Source of the DNA: Albidovulum sediminicola
Lineage (GTDB): Bacteria; Pseudomonadota; Alphaproteobacteria; Rhodobacterales; Rhodobacteraceae
DNA: 64,000 bases
NCBI RefSeq assembly: GCF_025751575.1
Contig: NZ_JAOWLA010000016.1
Coordinates: 34,987-98,986, forward strand
Reading direction: 5' to 3'
Shown here one piece after another: positions 32,273 to 40,778 of this stretch (position 1 is the first letter of the stretch; each line of letters starts with the position of its first letter). The position numbers and the translations under genes are program-made. The notes under the pieces are model-generated. The model saw only the letters and a list, made by a program, of their open reading frames with translations, was not told where the DNA came from and made no database searches.

Positions 32273-35023
32273 ATGATCTTCAACATCTTCGATGACCTCT
32301 TCTTCCTCGCGCTGTACATGGCGATTCCCGTAGCCGTCATCGTGCTTTTCGTCGCCCTTTCGCGGCTGAAGGGCCGGGTGGCGACCCTTGAGGCGCGGAT
32401 CGGGGAACTCGCGCGGCTGGCCGATGCGGTGCGCACTCCGGAAGCCGCAACCCCGGTCGAACCCGCCCCCGAGCCAGCGCCCTTCGCCCTAGAACCCGAA
32501 CCGGTGCCCGAGGCTGCGGCACCCGCGCCCGCTGAGCCGGAAGCACCGGAAACCGCCCCCGTTTCCGGCCCCTGGTCAAGCCTTCCCCCCGAGGAAGAGA
32601 GGCCGCCGTTCGCCAGGCCGCAGCCTTCGCCCGAGCGCGTGTCGGCTCTCGGCACCTGGATCGTCGCGAACTGGGTCTATGTCGTCTCGGCCCTGTCGCT
32701 GGCGCTCGCGGGGGTCTTCTTTGTCCAATACGGGGTCGAGAAAGGCCTGCTGCCGCCGCCCGTGCGGGTTCTTGGCGCGATTCTTTTCGGCCTGATCCTG
32801 ATCGCCGGCGGGGAATGGGTGCGCCGTCGCTGGGGCGACGACAGCGGCGCGGTGACGGCCTATGTCCCCTCGACGCTCTCCGGCGCCGGGCTGGTGTCGA
32901 TCTTCGCGGGCATCCTTGCCGCACGCCAGCTGTATGGTCTGATCGGGTCGGAGACGGCCTTCGCGGGGCTTCTCCTGACGGCCGCGCTGGCGGTGGTCCT
33001 GGGCTGGTTCCACGGGCCGTTCCTGGCGGCTGTCGGTTTGATCGGCGCGGCCGCCGCCCCCTTTGTCGTTGGGGGCGAAAGTGAGGCGCCCTATTGGCTT
33101 TACGGCTACTTCACCCTGCTGGCCGCGATCGGGCTGACTGTCGACACGATCCGCCGCTGGGCCTGGGTCTCGGTGCTTGCTCTGGTGCTGGGCTATGGGG
33201 GAACCTGGCTCGTGCTTGCAGGCGCCGGGGGCGCAGGCTGGGCGGGGCTGGCGCTTGTCGCACTGGCCGGGGTCGCGGTCTGCATCCCCGCGCGCGGGTT
33301 CATGCCCGACCACCAGGGCCCGACGCTGGCCGAGGCGGTACTGCGCCGCGCCGCCAAGCCGTTGTTCCCTACCCAACTTGCCGCAGGCGCCATCGCGCTG
33401 TCGGTGGTCTGGCTGGTGGACATGGCGACCGGGACCGGTGCCGAAAGCCTGCTGATCCTGCTCTGCCTCGCGGCCTTGGCGCTGGCCCTCATCATCTGGG
33501 CCGAGGGGGCGCCTGCGCTGAGCGATCTGGCAGCCATCCCCGCCGCAGGTTTCCTGTTGCGCCTGGGGTTCGAGGGGCTGGACCACGGGCCGCTGGCCGC
33601 CGAATACGCGGCCCGGGCCATCGCCCTCCGCGCCCCCGAGACCGCGCCCCCGATGACGGCGGCCCTGCTTCTGGCGTTGGCCCTTGCGATCACACTGGCC
33701 GCCGCGCGGCAAAGCGCACGCGCGTCGCAGTGGCGGGCCGGCTGGGCGGCGGGTGCGACCCTTGCGGCGCCGCTTGCCGCGCTGGTGCTGGAGCTGTTCT
33801 GGAACCCCTCGGCCGTTCTCGGGGCGTATACCTGGGCGCTGCATGTCATCGCGCTGGCCGCCCTGATGGCCGGTCTGGCGTTGCGGTTCGCCGCCGCCGA
33901 CGGAGAGGACCGCCGCCGTGCGGCCTACGCGGTGCTCTCGACCCTGTCGCTTGTGGCGCTGGCGCTGTTCCTGATCCTGACGAAAGGGGCGCTGAGCCTC
34001 GCGCTCGGGGTTCTGATCGTGGTCGCGGCGGCGCTCGACCGGCGCTTCCGCCTGCCCGAAATGGGCTGGTTCATCCAGGCCGCCGCCGCGGTGCTGACCT
34101 GGCGGCTGGTGATCGACCCGGGCCTCGACTGGGCCGTCGATCGCGGCCCCCTGTGGGAGGTCATGGCCTCTTACGCGGGCGCGGTCGCGGCGGCAGGTGG
34201 CGCGCTCTACCTCTTGCGCGATCTCGACCGGAAGGTGGCGCGGGTGTTTCTGGAAAGCGCGCTTTGGGGATACGCGGCGCTTTTTGCCAATGTGATGCTC
34301 TTGCGCTGGCTTCTGGATCGTGGCGGCGACGCTTTTGTGTCGCATTGGGGGTTCACGCTGAACGCTCTGCCCTGGCTCATCACCATGCTGGCCCAGCTTC
34401 ACCGCGTGCAACTGGGCGGCGCGATGCGCTGGCTGCGCTGGGCGATCGCCGTGGTCGCCGGGTTGCTTGCCGCTGGGGGGCTGGCACTGGCCGCGATCCT
34501 CGCAAACCCGCTTTGGGGCCTGATCGGCGGGCGCAGCGACGATGTCCTCGGTCCTCCGATCCTCGATACGCTGTTTGTGGCCTATGCCGCGCCGGGGCTG
34601 CTGATCCTGCTGGCGCTGACCCGGCTTCGCCATTTGCACAAGGCGCTGCGCGTGCTGCTGGCCATGGGCGGCGTCGCACTTGTGTCGCTTTACACCGGGC
34701 TTGAGATCCGCCGCATCTGGCAGGGCCGCGACCTGAGCGTCGATGGCGTCCTGCAGGGGGAGCTTTACAGCTACACCGTCGCGCTGATGGTCGTGGGCGC
34801 GGGGCTGCTTTACTATTCCTTGCTGCGCGGCTCGGTTGGCTATCGGCGCGGGGCGATGACGGTGATCGCGCTGACCATCGCCAAGGTCTTCCTGATCGAC
34901 ATCTCGGGGTTGACCGGGCTGACGCGGGTCTTTTCGCTGCTGGCGCTTGGTCTGGCACTGATCGGCCTGGGGCTTCTGAACCGCTGGGTCGCGGCACGGC
35001 AGGGGGGGGCGCGCGACGGCTAG
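32273..35023 (+). CDS. DUF2339 multi-pass membrane protein
   Basis: This 916-residue protein has one N-terminal membrane helix, a Pro/Glu/Ala-rich linker (about 60-120), and then some 24 or more closely spaced membrane helices to the end. This matches DUF2339 proteins, whose function is unknown. The C-terminal segment 'TVIALTIAKVFLIDISGLTGLTRV' region is the most conserved part. I chose ATG 32273 (behind GGGGGCAGG). The stop shares the CTAG palindrome with the convergent haemoglobin gene. Confidence 0.88.
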   Translation: MIFNIFDDLFFLALYMAIPVAVIVLFVALSRLKGRVATLEARIGELARLADAVRTPEAATPVEPAPEPAPFALEPEPVPEAAAPAPAEPEAPETAPVSGPWSSLPPEEERPPFARPQPSPERVSALGTWIVANWVYVVSALSLALAGVFFVQYGVEKGLLPPPVRVLGAILFGLILIAGGEWVRRRWGDDSGAVTAYVPSTLSGAGLVSIFAGILAARQLYGLIGSETAFAGLLLTAALAVVLGWFHGPFLAAVGLIGAAAAPFVVGGESEAPYWLYGYFTLLAAIGLTVDTIRRWAWVSVLALVLGYGGTWLVLAGAGGAGWAGLALVALAGVAVCIPARGFMPDHQGPTLAEAVLRRAAKPLFPTQLAAGAIALSVVWLVDMATGTGAESLLILLCLAALALALIIWAEGAPALSDLAAIPAAGFLLRLGFEGLDHGPLAAEYAARAIALRAPETAPPMTAALLLALALAITLAAARQSARASQWRAGWAAGATLAAPLAALVLELFWNPSAVLGAYTWALHVIALAALMAGLALRFAAADGEDRRRAAYAVLSTLSLVALALFLILTKGALSLALGVLIVVAAALDRRFRLPEMGWFIQAAAAVLTWRLVIDPGLDWAVDRGPLWEVMASYAGAVAAAGGALYLLRDLDRKVARVFLESALWGYAALFANVMLLRWLLDRGGDAFVSHWGFTLNALPWLITMLAQLHRVQLGGAMRWLRWAIAVVAGLLAAGGLALAAILANPLWGLIGGRSDDVLGPPILDTLFVAYAAPGLLILLALTRLRHLHKALRVLLAMGGVALVSLYTGLEIRRIWQGRDLSVDGVLQGELYSYTVALMVVGAGLLYYSLLRGSVGYRRGAMTVIALTIAKVFLIDISGLTGLTRVFSLLALGLALIGLGLLNRWVAARQGGARDG

Positions 35024-35436
35024 CGCAGCTTCGGGACGCCGTCGTCGAAGCGTGTCGTTTCCACCACGCCGTAGCGCAGGCCCTGTCCGATGCGGTGCGC
35101 GAGCGCCGACCAGGCGGCGGCGGTTTCGGGCCTCAAGTTGCGCCTGAGCACGCTGTCGAACAGCCCCAGCCAGGGGTCGAACATGCCCGGCCGGACGTTC
35201 CCGGCCGCCTTGTGCACCATCAGCGGATTGCCGTCATAGCTCTTCTCGAACAGGATCGCGTTGCGCCAGAAGGCGGCGATCTTGGCTTCATGCGCGGGCC
35301 AGTCCGTCACATGGGCGGCGAAGACGGGACCCAGGCCGGGATGTTCACGGATGGCCGCGTAGAACTCGGTCACGACGGTCTCGATCTCTTCCGGCGTGAT
35401 TTCGAAGCGCGGAGGCAGGGGGCGGGGCGGCGGCAT
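35020..35436 (-). CDS. Group III truncated haemoglobin
   Basis: This 138-residue protein fits the group III (P-type) truncated-haemoglobin pattern: 'FYAAIREHPGLGPVFAAHV', a central 'WRNAILFEKSYDGNPLMVHKA' with the proximal-type His in 'VHKA', and the 'FDPWLGLFDSVL' helix. It should bind haem, and roles in oxygen or nitric-oxide chemistry have been suggested for the group. ATG 35436 gives the normal family length; the longer frame to 35700 runs into the ileS leader. It is divergent from ileS. Confidence 0.85.
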   Translation of the reverse strand: MPPPRPLPPRFEITPEEIETVVTEFYAAIREHPGLGPVFAAHVTDWPAHEAKIAAFWRNAILFEKSYDGNPLMVHKAAGNVRPGMFDPWLGLFDSVLRRNLRPETAAAWSALAHRIGQGLRYGVVETTRFDDGVPKLR

Positions 35437-35505
35437 GACGGGTCCTTTCGGCCCCATTCCTGCGCCGAAAGCGCCGCAGGGGCAAGGGACGCTTTGCCGC
35501 GCCCC

Positions 35506-35534
35506 TTTACCAACGCGGGCGGCCTTCGTATAAG
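35506..35534 (+). promoter_or_regulatory. Candidate promoter of the ileS transcript
   Basis: TTTACC (35506-35511) and TATAAG (35529-35534) are separated by exactly 17 bp. A start of transcription 6-8 nt further falls at about 35541-35543, right at the ATG of the small leader ORF, which would then be leaderless or nearly so. Confidence 0.6.
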
Positions 35535-35542
35535 CCCCGGCC

Positions 35543-35593
35543 ATGAGGCGCATATCCGCGATCATCATTCGAATTACCTGCCCGGCGCACTGA
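35543..35593 (+). CDS. Isoleucine-rich leader peptide upstream of ileS
   Basis: A 16-codon ORF encodes MRRISAIIIRITCPAH. Five of 16 residues are Ile, at positions 4, 7, 8, 9 and 11, including the rare codon ATA and two ATT codons that are unusual in this GC-rich genome. It lies just after a candidate promoter and ends inside a strong hairpin (35581-35609), 76 nt before the ileS ATG. This is the layout of an amino-acid-sensing leader: ribosomes short of charged Ile-tRNA would stall at codons 7-11 and cover the 5' arm of the hairpin. It has no SD, but near-leaderless leader peptides are known in alphaproteobacteria (trpL). Confidence 0.6.
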   Translation: MRRISAIIIRITCPAH

Positions 35594-35609
35594 GCCTTCA
35601 GTCGCCGGG
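35581..35609 (+). promoter_or_regulatory. Hairpin overlapping the leader stop codon (candidate attenuator)
   Basis: CCCGGCGCACTGA pairs with TCAGTCGCCGGG (one bulged C) around a GCCT tetraloop, giving a 12 bp GC-rich stem. The TGA of the leader peptide is the last triplet of the 5' arm. No U tract follows, so it is not a textbook intrinsic terminator. It could act through Rho, alternative pairing with CCTTG/CAAGG near the ileS start, or RNA stability. Confidence 0.5.
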
Positions 35610-35669
35610 ACAAGGCGTATGAGCCCTCGCGCCGCCCCTGATCCGATCCCCTTGCCAAGGACGCAAAAG

Positions 35670-38636
35670 ATGTGCGCCGACACGCCTGAAAAGACCGCAC
35701 CCGATTACCGCGATACTGTCTTCCTGCCCGAAACCGACTTTCCCATGCGCGCGGGCCTTCCCCAGCGCGAGCCCGATTGGCTCGCCCGCTGGGAACGGAT
35801 CGGCGTCTACGACCGCCTGCGCGAAAAGGAAGGGCGCGCGCCCTTCACGCTCCACGACGGCCCTCCTTACGCAAACGGTCACCTGCACATTGGCCACGCG
35901 CTCAACAAGGTGCTGAAGGATATGGTCGTGCGGTCCCAGCAGATGATGGGCAAGGACGCGCGCTACGTCCCCGGCTGGGACTGCCACGGCCTGCCGATCG
36001 AGTGGAAGATCGAGGAGCAGTACCGCGCCAAGGGCCTGAACAAGGACGAGGTCGAGACCGTCGCCTTCCGCCAGGAATGCCGCAAGTTCGCCGAGGGCTG
36101 GATCGACATCCAGCGCGAGGAGTTCAAGCGCCTGGGCGTCACCGGCAACTGGGCCGACCCTTACCTGACCATGGCCTACCACGCCGAGGCCGTGATCGCC
36201 GAAGAGTTCATGAAGTTCGTGATGAACGGCTCGCTCTACCAGGGCTCCAAGCCCGTCATGTGGTCGCCGGTCGAAAAGACCGCGCTGGCCGAGGCCGAGG
36301 TCGAATACCACGATCACACCAGCCACACGATCTGGGTGCGGTTCCCGGTGGTGGCGCCCGAGAACCTCGCGCCAGAAGGGGAAGATGTGATGGCGAGGAT
36401 GGGCGACCCTAACGTCCTTTCCGTTCTAATCTGGACCACGACCCCCTGGACGATCCCGCAGAACCGCGCCGTCGCCTTCAACCCCGAGATCGCCTACGGT
36501 CTCTACGAGGTCGGCGCGGTGGCCGAGAACGCCTCGGCCAAGACCGGCGAAAAGCTGATCGTGGCCGACAAGCTGGCCGAAAGCATCTTCACCGCGGCCA
36601 AGGTCGAAAGCCACACGCGCCTGCGCGATGTGAGCGCCGAAGAACTCCGCGCCCTGACGCTGTCGCACCCCTTCCGGGGCGTCGATGGCGCGAACGGTGA
36701 GTGGGACTACGACGTGCCCATGCTGCCGGGCGATCATGTCACCGATGACGCGGGTACGGGCTTTGTCCACACCGCGCCTTCGCACGGGGACGACGACTAT
36801 CAGCTTTTCCTCAGGTTCCAGGGGCCGAACTATCCGGACCTCCAGATGACCTATAACGTCGAGCCGGACGGGACCTACCGTATCAGCCTGCCGCTGTTCG
36901 GCGGGCAGGCGATCATCCAGCCCGACGGCAAGGAAGGCCCGGCCAACGTCTCGGTCATCAAGCAGCTGGCCTACGCGGGCGCGCTCTTTGCCAAGGGGAA
37001 GGTCAAGCATTCCTACCCGCATTCCTGGCGGTCCAAGGCGCCGCTGATCTACCGCAACACGCCGCAGTGGTTCGTCGCGATCGACAAGAGCCTGGACGAC
37101 GGCATGGGCACCTATGGGGACACGATCCGTAAGCGGGCGCTGAACTCCATCAATCAACTGGTCGAGTGGACCCCGGCCACGGGCCGCAACCGCTTGCATT
37201 CGATGATCGAGGCGCGGCCCGACTGGGTGCTGTCGCGCCAGCGTGCCTGGGGCGTGCCGCTGACCTGCTTCGTCAAAAAGGGCGCGCAGCCGACCGACGC
37301 GGACTTCCTGCTCCGCAATCCGGAGGTCAACGCCCGCATCAAGGCCGCCTTCGAGGCCGAGGGCGCGGATGTCTGGTATGTGCAAGGATTCAAGGAGAAG
37401 GCGCTTTCCGGCATTGTCGATCCGTCCGAATATGAACAGGTCTTCGACATCCTCGACGTGTGGTTCGATAGCGGCTCCACCCACGCCTTCGTGCTGCGCG
37501 ACCGGCCCGACGGGACCGAGGACGGGCTGGCCGACCTTTATCTGGAAGGCACCGACCAGCACCGCGGCTGGTTCCATTCCTCGATGCTTCAGTCCTGCGG
37601 CACCAAGGGCCGCGCGCCCTACCGGGGCGTGCTGACCCATGGCTTCACGCTCGACGAAAAGGGCATGAAGATGTCGAAGTCGCTGGGCAACACGGTGGCC
37701 CCGCAAGAGGTGATCGGCGAATACGGCGCGGACATCCTGCGTCTTTGGGTGGCGCAGTCGGACTACACGGTGGACCTTCGGATCGGGAAAGAGATCCTGA
37801 AGGGCACCGCCGACAGCTACCGCCGCCTGCGCAACACCATGCGCTTCCTGCTGGGCAACCTCGCCGGGTTCGCCGAGGAGGAGCGGGTCGCGCCCGCCGA
37901 CATGCCGGAACTGGAACGCTGGGTCCTGCACCGGCTGGCGGAACTCGACCACGTCGTGCGCAAGGGCTACGCGAAATACGACTTCCAGGGCGTGTTCCAG
38001 ACGCTCTTCACCTTCTGCACGGTGGACCTGTCGGCGGTCTATTTCGACATCCGCAAGGACGCGCTTTACTGCGACGCGCCGACCGCGCTGCGCCGCCGCG
38101 CGGCCCGCACCGTGCTCGATATCCTCTTCCACCGGCTGACGACCTGGCTCGCCCCTATCCTCGTCTTCACGATGGAGGAGGTCTGGCTTTGCCGCTTCCC
38201 TGGCGAGGCGTCCTCGGTCCACCTGATCGACATGCCGGAAACGCCCGCCGACTGGCTGGACGAACCGCTGGCCCGCAAGTGGGACGCGCTGCGCCGCGTG
38301 CGCCGCGTCGTCACCGCCGCGCTGGAGATCCAGCGGACCGCCAAGGTCATCGGCGCCTCACTTGAGGCCGCGCCGGTCGTGCATGTCGAGGACGCGGAGG
38401 TTCTGGCGGCGCTGAAGTCGGTCGATTTCGCCGATATCTGCATCACCTCGGACATCCAGCTGACCGCCGACCCGGCGCCGGAGGAATCCTTCCGCCTGCC
38501 CGAGGTCCCGGGCGTCGGCGTCGTCTTCGAGAAGGCGGACGGGGAGAAGTGCCAGCGGTGCTGGAAAATCCTGCCCGATGTCGGCAGCCATGCCCATGCG
38601 GGCACCTGCCACCGCTGCAACGACGTCCTGGGGTGA
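35670..38636 (+). CDS. ileS: Isoleucine--tRNA ligase
   Basis: This 988-residue class I synthetase has HIGH at His73-His76, KMSKS at 667-671, the IleRS-type 'GWDCHGLPIEWK' and editing domain, and a C-terminal zinc knuckle 'CQRCWK...CHRCND'. It charges tRNA-Ile and edits valine. I chose ATG 35670 (MCADTPEK) as the first start with the family N-terminus; an upstream ATG at 35619 would add 17 atypical residues. It is preceded by an Ile-rich leader ORF and hairpin, and its stop overlaps the ATG of ogt by one base (TGATG), so the two are translationally coupled. Confidence 0.96.
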   Translation: MCADTPEKTAPDYRDTVFLPETDFPMRAGLPQREPDWLARWERIGVYDRLREKEGRAPFTLHDGPPYANGHLHIGHALNKVLKDMVVRSQQMMGKDARYVPGWDCHGLPIEWKIEEQYRAKGLNKDEVETVAFRQECRKFAEGWIDIQREEFKRLGVTGNWADPYLTMAYHAEAVIAEEFMKFVMNGSLYQGSKPVMWSPVEKTALAEAEVEYHDHTSHTIWVRFPVVAPENLAPEGEDVMARMGDPNVLSVLIWTTTPWTIPQNRAVAFNPEIAYGLYEVGAVAENASAKTGEKLIVADKLAESIFTAAKVESHTRLRDVSAEELRALTLSHPFRGVDGANGEWDYDVPMLPGDHVTDDAGTGFVHTAPSHGDDDYQLFLRFQGPNYPDLQMTYNVEPDGTYRISLPLFGGQAIIQPDGKEGPANVSVIKQLAYAGALFAKGKVKHSYPHSWRSKAPLIYRNTPQWFVAIDKSLDDGMGTYGDTIRKRALNSINQLVEWTPATGRNRLHSMIEARPDWVLSRQRAWGVPLTCFVKKGAQPTDADFLLRNPEVNARIKAAFEAEGADVWYVQGFKEKALSGIVDPSEYEQVFDILDVWFDSGSTHAFVLRDRPDGTEDGLADLYLEGTDQHRGWFHSSMLQSCGTKGRAPYRGVLTHGFTLDEKGMKMSKSLGNTVAPQEVIGEYGADILRLWVAQSDYTVDLRIGKEILKGTADSYRRLRNTMRFLLGNLAGFAEEERVAPADMPELERWVLHRLAELDHVVRKGYAKYDFQGVFQTLFTFCTVDLSAVYFDIRKDALYCDAPTALRRRAARTVLDILFHRLTTWLAPILVFTMEEVWLCRFPGEASSVHLIDMPETPADWLDEPLARKWDALRRVRRVVTAALEIQRTAKVIGASLEAAPVVHVEDAEVLAALKSVDFADICITSDIQLTADPAPEESFRLPEVPGVGVVFEKADGEKCQRCWKILPDVGSHAHAGTCHRCNDVLG

Positions 38637-39088
38637 TGCACCAGGCGGCCTTCGACGGGCCGCTTGGCCGGCTGGTCCTGACCGAAGCGGACGGGGCCAT
38701 CACCCGGCTGGAATGGGCGGTGGCCGTCCCTGAGGGCGGCTCGTCCCTGCTTGAGGAAGCCTGCCGACAGCTTGGCGATTACTTCGCCGGGACGCGGCAG
38801 GCTTTCGACCTTCCCATTCTCTTCCCCTCGGGGCTGGTCGGCGCCGTGATGCGGGCGATGTGTGCCATCCCCTTCGGCGAAACCCGCACCTATGGCGATC
38901 TGGCGAAGGAGCTTGGCGCGCCGGCGCAGGCCATCGGCCAGGCCTGCGGCGCAAATCCGGTTCCGGTCATCGTGCCCTGCCACCGCATCCTGGGGGCCAG
39001 CGGCCTTGGCGGGTTCTCGGCACCCGGCGGCGTGGAAACAAAGGTCGCGCTTCTGAAGCACGAAGGCGCGGCGTCGCTGCTGATCTGA
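38636..39088 (+). CDS. ogt: Methylated-DNA--protein-cysteine methyltransferase
   Basis: This 150-residue DNA-repair protein has the suicide cysteine Cys115 in 'VIVPCHRILGASG' and the downstream 'GGFSAPGGVETKVALL' motif, both diagnostic of Ogt/Ada-C proteins. It transfers the methyl group from O6-methylguanine to itself. It is shorter than many homologues at the N-terminus but complete in the catalytic half. Its start codon overlaps the ileS stop, an unusual partnership that ties its synthesis to ileS expression. Confidence 0.93.
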   Translation: MHQAAFDGPLGRLVLTEADGAITRLEWAVAVPEGGSSLLEEACRQLGDYFAGTRQAFDLPILFPSGLVGAVMRAMCAIPFGETRTYGDLAKELGAPAQAIGQACGANPVPVIVPCHRILGASGLGGFSAPGGVETKVALLKHEGAASLLI

Positions 39089-39100
39089 GGGGGCGGCGGC

Positions 39101-39793
39101 CTATTCCCGTTCGGGCAGGACCTGCTGCGCGACGCCCGCGACCAGCAGGTAAATCGAGGTCACGGCAAGGCCCCAGTGCGCCAGGCTGCCCGATGCGAAG
39201 TCAAGCCAGGCCGACCAGCCGGCAAAGCCCGTCCAGGCAAGCGCCATGGGCAGCGAGACACTCCGCCAGCGCTCGGTCCGGACGGGGTGGATGAACTTCA
39301 GGTTGGTGAACATCGTCGCGGCCAGCACCACGATGATGGCCGTGATCAGGTAGAAATTGGGCTCCAGCGCGAACAGCACCAGCACCACCATGTTCCAGCA
39401 GGCCGGGAAGCCCGCGAAGGAATTATCCTTGGTCTTCATGCGGGTATCGACGAAGTAGATGGCGCTTGCATAGGTGATGACGATGATGGCGAGCCATCCC
39501 GTCCAGCCCGGAAGCAGCCCCGACTGAAAAAGCGCGAAGGCCGGGATGAAGACATAGGTCAGGTAGTCGATGATCAGGTCCAGCAGCACCCCGTCATAGG
39601 TGGGCCACTGGGTCTTGACGTGATAGCGCCGGGCCATCGGGCCGTCGATCCCGTCGACCACCAGCGCGACCACGAGCCAGAGGAACATCATGCTCCATTT
39701 GCCCTCTGCCGCCGCCAGCATCGCGAGCATCGAAAGGACCGCGCCGGTCGCCGTAAAAAGGTGAACGAGAAGGGCTTTGATAGGAGGCGTCAT
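39101..39793 (-). CDS. pcs: Phosphatidylcholine synthase (CDP-alcohol transferase type)
   Basis: This 230-residue integral membrane protein has about eight helices and the CDP-alcohol phosphotransferase motif D-G-(2)-A-R-(8)-G-(3)-D-(3)-D, seen in 'DGPMARRYHVKTQ' and 'DGVLLDLIID'. Sequence and length match bacterial Pcs, which joins choline directly to CDP-diacylglycerol. That pathway is typical of alphaproteobacteria with phosphatidylcholine in their membranes. ATG 39793 is preferred over a TTG at 39811. It lies downstream of xerC on the same strand, 39 nt apart. Confidence 0.93.
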   Translation of the reverse strand: MTPPIKALLVHLFTATGAVLSMLAMLAAAEGKWSMMFLWLVVALVVDGIDGPMARRYHVKTQWPTYDGVLLDLIIDYLTYVFIPAFALFQSGLLPGWTGWLAIIVITYASAIYFVDTRMKTKDNSFAGFPACWNMVVLVLFALEPNFYLITAIIVVLAATMFTNLKFIHPVRTERWRSVSLPMALAWTGFAGWSAWLDFASGSLAHWGLAVTSIYLLVAGVAQQVLPERE

Positions 39794-39832
39794 GGGACCC
39801 TCTTGGCGCAAAAGCCGGCGTGGCGCAACCGC

Positions 39833-40762
39833 TCAGGCACGGGGATGGGCCTTTTCGTAGACTTCCATCAGCCTCGCTGCATCCACGGCCGTATAGGCCT
39901 GGGTCGTCGAGAGCGAGGCGTGGCCCAGAAGTTCCTGGATCGCGCGCAGATCGCCGCCGGCCGCCAGCAGATGGGTCGCGAAACTGTGGCGCAGGGCATG
40001 GGGCGTGGCGCTGGCGGGCAGGCCCAGCGCGCCGCGGGCAAGCTCCATCGCCCGCGCGATCAGGCGGGGGTTGAGCGCCCCGCCCCGGGCCCCGCGAAAG
40101 AGCGCAGCGGCGGGTTCGTCCACCACCGGGAAGGGGCAAAGCCGGACATAGTCAGCCACCGCCGCCTGCGCCGCCGGCAGGACCGGCACGATGCGTTCCT
40201 TGCCGCCCTTGCCCCGGATACGCAGGACCGCCGGAAGCCTTGCCTCCGCCCCCGTCAGCGACATCGCCTCGGATATGCGCAGCCCACAGCCGTAAAGCAG
40301 CGTCACGACCGCCGCGTCGCGCGCCGCGACCCAGTCTTCGCGCGCCATTTCGGCCACGGTGCCAATCACGGCGCGGGCGGCGTCCTCGGCCAGCGGGCGC
40401 GGCAGCTTGCGCTGGTAGCGCGGGCTGCGCGCGGCCAGGACCGCCGTCGCGTCGAAGCCCTCGCGCTCGGACAGCCAGCGGTAGAAGCCCTTGACCGCCG
40501 AGAGCGTCCGCGCGGCGGAGCGGGCGGAGCTTCCCGCCCCGCGGATCTGGGCGAGAAACGCCCGCATGTCGGATTGCGATGTGTCCTTCAGGCGACCGAG
40601 GCCCAGGGCCTCACCGTGATGCACCGCGAGGAAGGCGAGGAAGCCCGAAACATCCGCCTCATAGGCCCGAAGGGTGTTGGCCGCCGCCCCGTCCAGCGCC
40701 TTGAGATGCGACAGCCATCCCGCCAGAGCCTCGCGCAGCGCCGGAGAGATCGCGAGGCTCAT
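39833..40762 (-). CDS. xerC: Tyrosine recombinase XerC
   Basis: This 309-residue protein has an N-terminal SAM-like core-binding domain (about 10-100) and a tyrosine-recombinase catalytic domain with Arg in 'YGCGLRISEAMSL', HxLR in 'HALRHSFATHLL', 'LLGHASLSTTQAY' and the nucleophilic Tyr in 'TQAYTAVD'. XerC with XerD resolves chromosome dimers at dif. The DUF484 gene directly upstream (16 nt) is the typical XerC neighbour and supports XerC over XerD. No mobile-element genes are nearby, so this is the housekeeping enzyme. Confidence 0.93.
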   Translation of the reverse strand: MSLAISPALREALAGWLSHLKALDGAAANTLRAYEADVSGFLAFLAVHHGEALGLGRLKDTSQSDMRAFLAQIRGAGSSARSAARTLSAVKGFYRWLSEREGFDATAVLAARSPRYQRKLPRPLAEDAARAVIGTVAEMAREDWVAARDAAVVTLLYGCGLRISEAMSLTGAEARLPAVLRIRGKGGKERIVPVLPAAQAAVADYVRLCPFPVVDEPAAALFRGARGGALNPRLIARAMELARGALGLPASATPHALRHSFATHLLAAGGDLRAIQELLGHASLSTTQAYTAVDAARLMEVYEKAHPRA

Positions 40763-40778
40763 GCGCGCGCCCCCGCGC

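Noticed and set aside
39833..40762. Tyrosine recombinase as a sign of an integrated element
   Set aside because: Its partner DUF484 and its sequence make it housekeeping XerC. No att repeats, tRNA or phage genes are nearby.
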